From Tritrichomonas musculus (Eukaryota; Parabasalia; Tritrichomonadida; Tritrichomonadidae): 64,000 nucleotides of DNA. The stretch's first letter is position 1, and every line of letters begins with the position of its first letter. The stretch lies in assembly GCA_039105265.1 (NCBI GenBank), contig JAPFFF010000002.1, positions 248,001 to 312,000 on the forward strand, written 5' to 3'. Both the position numbers and the translations under genes were made by a program. Shown here in pieces: positions 59,122-64,000 of this stretch. The notes under the pieces are model-generated. The model was not told where the DNA came from. It made no database searches and saw only the letters and a program-made list of their open reading frames with translations.

Positions 59122-60264
59122 ATGTACTTTGATCAAGGTTCTTTTACAAATTATGAAGAACCTATGGAGCTAGAAGATGATAGTGGTCAGGATTTTGATC
59201 ATGATTTTTTTGTTAATCTTGATTGTGGCCAGCCGCCGGGAAATTGTGATTTTGATGACTTTCAAGGCCATTTGTCAAATTCTAATTTTGTTCAGGTTGA
59301 TTTTGCCACATCGCCAGACGAGAGTGCTTTTAGTCCATCGCAAAGATCAAGTAATGATCCTAGTCCAAGCATTTCTATTGAAAATCAGCCACGATCAAAT
59401 GAATTTAATAATGTGTATGATGTATGCACCGACAATTCTTGTATTAAAGACAATTTGTTTGATAATCCCCCACAAAGTCCTTTTCAGAACTTTTCTCTTA
59501 AAGCACAGCCGAATATGAACAACTTTAATTATCATTCTAGTGGCAACGCTTTTGGTATACCTTCTTCTAATAATAATAGTAATAATTCGATTTTTTCAAT
59601 GCAACAGCAAATGATTAATCAAAAAAACTATCCTAATTTACCTTATCATTATAACCTCAATTGGAATTCAGCAAGTGAAATTCCGTTAGGAACAAATGTT
59701 TCTAATCAAAATGCATGGTTTCAGAACTTTTCAAATTCTAATGTTAATAGAGGAAATTTATTTAATGGCAATCAAAATATTTTCACGGACTTAAACAATA
59801 ATAATTTATCTATTTCAAATGATGGGTGCGGTTGGGGTTGCAAAGCGGCCCGAAGCTGCCAAAGCTCATCAATGAGTAAGTTTGATAAATTTTTAGAACA
59901 AATGGTTTTACAAAACCAGGAGAAAATCGGTAAGGAATTAAAAGTAATCATTTTTAACTTTTTCCGTGAATATTTATCGAATGATCATCAAGAACTTGCT
60001 AAAATACTTCGTCCTCTTTCCCGTGATGAATTGAGAAGTGTTAAATTAGTAAGCAAAAGGTTATTTTTGCTTAAAGATCACATTTACCATTCATTTAGAT
60101 ATCAAAATAAAGAAACATTGGTTCCAATAGTTGAGAGATATAATGAACATGTTTTAAAGAATCATAAAAGAAAAGGAATTAAAAATGCCAAAAAAAATCT
60201 TGATTTGATTTGTTCCATTAAAGAGAATCAAGAGCAAGAACAAGAACAAGAACAAGAAATATGA
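59122..60264 (+). CDS. Asn-rich protein with a helical C-terminal domain, unknown
   Basis: 380 residues, ATG at 59122. The first ~230 residues are disordered and rich in Asn, Ser, Phe and Asp (FDDFQGHLSNSNF). A short CGWGCKAARSC motif follows. Residues about 245-355 form a compact charged helical domain (FDKFLEQMVLQNQEKIGKEL, RPLSRDELRSVKLVSKRLF). The protein ends in a basic segment and a Gln-Glu dipeptide run (five EQ pairs). The layout, an activator-like disordered arm plus a small basic helical domain, suggests a nuclear regulator, but I recognise no known DNA-binding family, so this is only a guess. It is followed closely by the TTLL gene on the same strand. Confidence 0.7.
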   Translation: MYFDQGSFTNYEEPMELEDDSGQDFDHDFFVNLDCGQPPGNCDFDDFQGHLSNSNFVQVDFATSPDESAFSPSQRSSNDPSPSISIENQPRSNEFNNVYDVCTDNSCIKDNLFDNPPQSPFQNFSLKAQPNMNNFNYHSSGNAFGIPSSNNNSNNSIFSMQQQMINQKNYPNLPYHYNLNWNSASEIPLGTNVSNQNAWFQNFSNSNVNRGNLFNGNQNIFTDLNNNNLSISNDGCGWGCKAARSCQSSSMSKFDKFLEQMVLQNQEKIGKELKVIIFNFFREYLSNDHQELAKILRPLSRDELRSVKLVSKRLFLLKDHIYHSFRYQNKETLVPIVERYNEHVLKNHKRKGIKNAKKNLDLICSIKENQEQEQEQEQEI

Positions 60265-60436
60265 ATTATTTTAACTAATCAAAGTAAAAAATCTTTTTAT
60301 CAGTGTTTTCTTCTTCTTTTTCTTTTGGCATTGTTTTGACCTTAACCGATGTTGTAAATCATTTGAATTTTATCTATCTTTTTAACTCATTAACAGCATT
60401 TCATTCCTTTTTCAATAATCTACAATCTTAAAACAA

Positions 60437-62086
60437 ATGAAATCAAAAGCTACTTTAGTAAATAAAAAAACTGTTTTGCCACCAAAAAATTTATTATACT
60501 TATATAATTTATTCAAAGAGAAAGATCCTCTACCATATTCATACATTGAAGTTTCTGGAATAAAAGGTTTTAACAAACGCCCACACCTTAAATTCTTTAC
60601 AGACAACCTAATTACATATTTAACAAGGGATGCTATGAAGCATAGTGGAATTTACGAATCTCAAGATCCAGTGCAATGGAATTGCTCATGGGGAGCCCCA
60701 TTTCAAATTGATAAATACATAGAATGCGAACCATGGCAAAAAGTTAATCATTTTTGCGGCAGTTTTCTTATTGGTCGAAAATCAGAGCTAGATTATAGAA
60801 TGGAAGAACTTTATCCATTAGCGCCAGAATTAATTGACTTTTATCCGCTTACATTTGCCCTTCCTCGAAATCGATCCGCATTTGATTCAGCAGTTACAAC
60901 CCGCAGATATTGGATATTTAAACTTAATTTTTCGTCATGTGGACGTGACATTGTCATTTATGACTCCACGACTCCTATATCATCGCTTCCTATTGATTTT
61001 TCCGAATTTAAAGGCGTTGCTCAAGAATACATAGAAAAACCGTTGACACTTTTTGGCAGAAAGTTTGATATTCGTTTATATGTGATGGTCACTTCACTTC
61101 GGCCACTTAAAATCTATTTAAACACTCAAGGATTAGTTCGATTTTGTCCCAAACCGTTTTCCTTTGAAAATTTGAATAGTGCCTCACATTTGACAAATTT
61201 CACAATTAATAAAAATGATCCTGGCTTTGTCTCTTATTCTGACTCAAAAATTGAATTTGTGAGTGATTGTAAATGGAGTCTTCGTTTCTTTTTGTCTTTC
61301 CTTTCAATTCAGAAAAAAATTGATGTTTCAAAGATAATTGAAGACTTCGAAAAAGTTGTTATAGCCACTCTTATAACAGGCGGAACAGCCATTAGAATCT
61401 GTCATGAGCCGCGAACAAAGTATCGAAAGCTTAGCTATGAATTGTACGGTTTTGACATCCTTTTGGATGAAGATTTCAATTCGCATTTGATGGAGGTCAA
61501 TGTTTGTCCTTCCCTATCGGGCCAACCGTCACTGATGGACTACAACATCAAGTATCCGTTGAATCTCGATCTTCTTCGTCTCGCCAATATAATTGATTTC
61601 GATTTGAATGAGCCCATTGAAAAAAGAGAGAAATTGAAAAAAGACATTGAAAATTATGAAAAAAAATTTTCTGATTCAATTTCAATTGAAAGAAGAAGGG
61701 CGGTTGAATTGAATGAGTTGGATCCTTGGGATTCCCCCGTGTTCGCCGATTTCGAAATTGTTAGAGATTTGATCGATGAGCTCGTTAGGAAGGCTTCAAC
61801 GCCTGAAAAATCAGCATCTGTGTCTGATTATTTTGATGTAAACGAGGAATTGAAAATTTCGGGGTGTAAAATGGCAAAAAAAGATGAAGATTTTAAAGGA
61901 AAATTCTCAGAAAAAGGCCATTTCAGATTCATTTATCCATTACCAGAGAATGTGGATAAGTATCGTTGTTGCTTTAAAGTTATGAGATATGAAGATATTG
62001 TTCTGCAGAAATGGATTCAAATGACTGATGAAGAGAAAATTAGCATTGTTCAATCTTACTTGCTTGGTTATGAAGAAAAATATTAG
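60437..62086 (+). CDS. Tubulin-tyrosine ligase-like protein (TTLL polyglutamylase type)
   Basis: 549 residues, ATG at 60437. The TTL domain spans about residues 60-390 with its ATP-grasp motifs: NHFCGSF and FYPLTFALP, ATP-binding KLNFSSCGRDI near 160, FDIRLYVMVTS near 210, SHLTNFTIN, and YELYGFDILLDEDFN followed by LMEVNVCPSL near 350. This order fits the TTLL4/5 side of the family, which adds glutamate chains to tubulin tails. The ATP motif reads WIFKLNF, where most members have WIxKP, so activity should not be assumed. The C-terminal ~150 residues are charged helices (EKREKLKKDIENYEKK). It acts on flagellar and axostyle microtubules by inference from family. Confidence 0.88.
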   Translation: MKSKATLVNKKTVLPPKNLLYLYNLFKEKDPLPYSYIEVSGIKGFNKRPHLKFFTDNLITYLTRDAMKHSGIYESQDPVQWNCSWGAPFQIDKYIECEPWQKVNHFCGSFLIGRKSELDYRMEELYPLAPELIDFYPLTFALPRNRSAFDSAVTTRRYWIFKLNFSSCGRDIVIYDSTTPISSLPIDFSEFKGVAQEYIEKPLTLFGRKFDIRLYVMVTSLRPLKIYLNTQGLVRFCPKPFSFENLNSASHLTNFTINKNDPGFVSYSDSKIEFVSDCKWSLRFFLSFLSIQKKIDVSKIIEDFEKVVIATLITGGTAIRICHEPRTKYRKLSYELYGFDILLDEDFNSHLMEVNVCPSLSGQPSLMDYNIKYPLNLDLLRLANIIDFDLNEPIEKREKLKKDIENYEKKFSDSISIERRRAVELNELDPWDSPVFADFEIVRDLIDELVRKASTPEKSASVSDYFDVNEELKISGCKMAKKDEDFKGKFSEKGHFRFIYPLPENVDKYRCCFKVMRYEDIVLQKWIQMTDEEKISIVQSYLLGYEEKY

Positions 62087-62274
62087 AAAATGTTATATAT
62101 ATATAGAGATAAATTATAGAGTTTTATTAATTCATGAAAATTTCTTTTAATTTTTTTTAGAATATGTATAAAATTACTGTTTATTTTTGTTTTGACTTTA
62201 ACTAATAGATTTTTCTCAAGATAAAAGTATTTTATTATAAACGGCCATTTTTCCTTTCAATTGTATTATATTTG

Positions 62275-63612
62275 ATGGATTCATTATTTAAATTTTCGCT
62301 CTCAGCTAATGGATATAAAAATATTAATTTTTCTTCATTACCTTATGACTTTACTTTTGTGGTAAATGGGGATTCTTATCATACAAACAGAGTAATTGCA
62401 GATTTCTTATCTCCTTTAATATCAAAAACTCATGTTTCTGATCCAACATTCAGTAGCTATGTTATTAATTTACAAAATGTGGGAAATTTTAATGATATTA
62501 TTAAACTGGGTCAACTCAAAGAATTCCAAATCACAATAGATAATGTTAAATTTGTTAAAGAAGTATTTGAAAAACTGGGAAATGTAAGTTTTTATGATAA
62601 TTTTGAGGCATATTATGATCATACAATTAATGATAATGCGAATTCATTTGATATTTATGATTATGTTAACAAAATTATTATAAAAGAAAAACTAGGCTCT
62701 ACTAATTTAAGCAAAGAAATTTCCTTTATTTCACAAAGATTTTATGAGATCGATAAAAATACAGAGTTAATATCAAAATTAACACCAACCTTACTCGAAG
62801 ATATATTACGGTCCCCAAAATTATGCATTACTAGTGAAGACACCTTAGTAGATTTACTGCTAACACTTGGATCATCATATTTTCATTTATTTGAATATGT
62901 CCATTTTTCAGAAATCACTCCGAAAATTTATAAAAAATTCATCGACGCATTTGACATCAATTTTTTGAATGAAAGCATATGGAAAACGATAAATAATCGT
63001 ATTTATTCAGAGAAAAATAAAGAAAATGAAGAATTCAACTTCAGTAGTATTGAAGAAGAAATTGAAATCAATGAAAAAAGATATAAAAAGAAGAAAGAAA
63101 TGATTAAAAATTTTGAAAATGATGGCTTTAATAACAATGGGATCATTTCTCATCTTACACAGGTTGGTCAAGGAAATCCTCATCGAAGGAAGTTGATGGA
63201 TGTCACTTCATCCAGCGTCTATTTGTATCATTTTCCTGAGTCTTGTCTCGATTTAGTGGAGGACACTTATTTCGCCTCTGATGATTTTAATAATCAATGG
63301 ATTTTATTTGATTTCAAGCATAATGAAATAATTCCATCATTCTACTTGATTCGTTCTCAATATGATTACGTGAATAACTTAAAAAGTTGGATGATTGAAG
63401 GATCAATCGATGGAAATGATTGGACAATAATGGATAAAAGACTTGGAGTCGATTGTTTGAAGGAAAAAAATGTTATTGCTAGATTCAGCATTCAAAATCC
63501 AATGAGATGTAGATTTGTTCGATTGACACAGCTTGGAAATAATTGGAATGATAACAACTTCCTCATTATATCAGGTATTGAATTTTTTGGTAAATTTATT
63601 TCTTATATTTAA
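62275..63612 (+). CDS. BTB/POZ protein with C-terminal discoidin (F5/8 type C) domain
   Basis: About 445 residues from the ATG at 62275 (MDSLFKFSLSANGYK). Residues about 20-110 are a divergent BTB fold (LPYDFTFVVNGDSYHTNRVI, FLSPLIS). About 120-235 are BACK-like helices (LLEDILRSPKLCI). About 250-285 are a charged coil (EEEIEINEKRYKKKKEMIK). About 290-445 are a discoidin-like jelly roll (WILFDF, SWMIEGSIDGNDW, CRFVRLTQLG, IEFFGKF). This pairing is common in trichomonads. BTB usually mediates dimerisation and cullin-3 contacts; the intracellular discoidin domain probably binds protein partners. A truncated relative is at 13448-13834. Intact. Confidence 0.85.
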   Translation: MDSLFKFSLSANGYKNINFSSLPYDFTFVVNGDSYHTNRVIADFLSPLISKTHVSDPTFSSYVINLQNVGNFNDIIKLGQLKEFQITIDNVKFVKEVFEKLGNVSFYDNFEAYYDHTINDNANSFDIYDYVNKIIIKEKLGSTNLSKEISFISQRFYEIDKNTELISKLTPTLLEDILRSPKLCITSEDTLVDLLLTLGSSYFHLFEYVHFSEITPKIYKKFIDAFDINFLNESIWKTINNRIYSEKNKENEEFNFSSIEEEIEINEKRYKKKKEMIKNFENDGFNNNGIISHLTQVGQGNPHRRKLMDVTSSSVYLYHFPESCLDLVEDTYFASDDFNNQWILFDFKHNEIIPSFYLIRSQYDYVNNLKSWMIEGSIDGNDWTIMDKRLGVDCLKEKNVIARFSIQNPMRCRFVRLTQLGNNWNDNNFLIISGIEFFGKFISYI

Positions 63613-64000
63613 TACTCCTTAATGCTTATTTCAGTAGGATATATATGTTTTGAACGACTTATTCTTCATTTTCATCATAAATGTTATTGTATTGGTATTT
63701 AAATATCATAAATGCTTTTCACTAAGTTGGAATTTATAAAAAGAATTTTTTATTTAAATTCATTGATGGATTTAAAAACCTGAAGATTATTGTTTAATAA
63801 GAAATGAAGGGATTGATATTTCTTGCATTTATATAAAGAAATTATATTATAATATAATATTGTATTAAAACATGTGTTTTATTTATTATTGTTGTTATTA
63901 AAGAAAACTCTTTAAATTTAAATATAATTGCATATTCTTATATTTGAAATTTGAATGCTTTGCTATTTAGTGTCATTTTGAAAATTAATGGATGGGGAAT
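63613..64000. other. 3' flank of the last gene
   Basis: AT-rich sequence to the window end with no gene or repeat that I can support. Confidence 0.5.

Overview
The window is very AT-rich eukaryotic DNA, almost certainly from a parabasalid flagellate (trichomonad; a Tritrichomonas-like species is my best guess). This is inferred from the gene families: BspA-like TpLRR proteins, DUF3447/ankyrin proteins, protein kinases and coiled coils fused to Sel1 repeats, R2R3 Myb, BTB plus discoidin proteins, a Polinton (Maverick) fossil, and flagellar/tubulin genes (a SHIPPO-type protein and a TTLL glutamylase). No gene shows a clear spliceosomal intron. Several open frames run upstream of the first ATG; I chose ATG starts.

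Layout. 1-7.4 kb holds no host gene but is crowded with small inverted-repeat elements. 7.4-12.2 kb: Myb protein and a coiled-coil/Sel1 protein. 12.2-16 kb: a TA-flanked MITE and a run of dead gene pieces (discoidin, Rab, Hsp70). 16.2-17 kb: a small membrane-repeat protein and a tRNA gene. 17.7-22.6 kb: a giant pseudokinase/Sel1 protein. 23.6-27.4 kb: an ankyrin/DUF3447 gene whose ankyrin units are separated by AT-rich spacers. 30.7-34.1 kb: a kinase/Sel1 gene and a bacterial-looking aquaporin. 34.3-39 kb: a mosaic of gene fragments (GT8-like, vWA, CK1, possible RasGEF_N) and nested foldback elements. 39.4-42.2 kb: a BspA-like protein. 42.5-47.6 kb: an unrecognised ~1,260-residue helical-repeat protein and a double zinc-knuckle frame. 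47.6-51.3 kb: a Polinton fragment with a protein-primed DNA polymerase. 53.3-63.6 kb: the best-kept host block, with SHIPPO, PHD-finger, an unknown Asn-rich protein, TTLL and BTB/discoidin genes.

The most striking structural feature is a pair of direct ~1.3 kb duplicates (27171-28476 and 51282-53511) about 24 kb apart. Both carry the head-to-head 5' ends of the ankyrin gene and the SHIPPO gene. The ankyrin gene is whole only at the left copy and SHIPPO only at the right. The right copy also contains a 914-bp foldback element whose empty site is preserved in the left copy, so the insertion can be dated relative to the duplication.

Other items worth following up: a family of TA-flanked elements with related ends, a signal-peptide-like leader shared by a Myb protein and a Rab pseudogene, a CaaX-tailed pseudokinase, and the helical-repeat plus zinc-knuckle pair, which I could not assign to any family.
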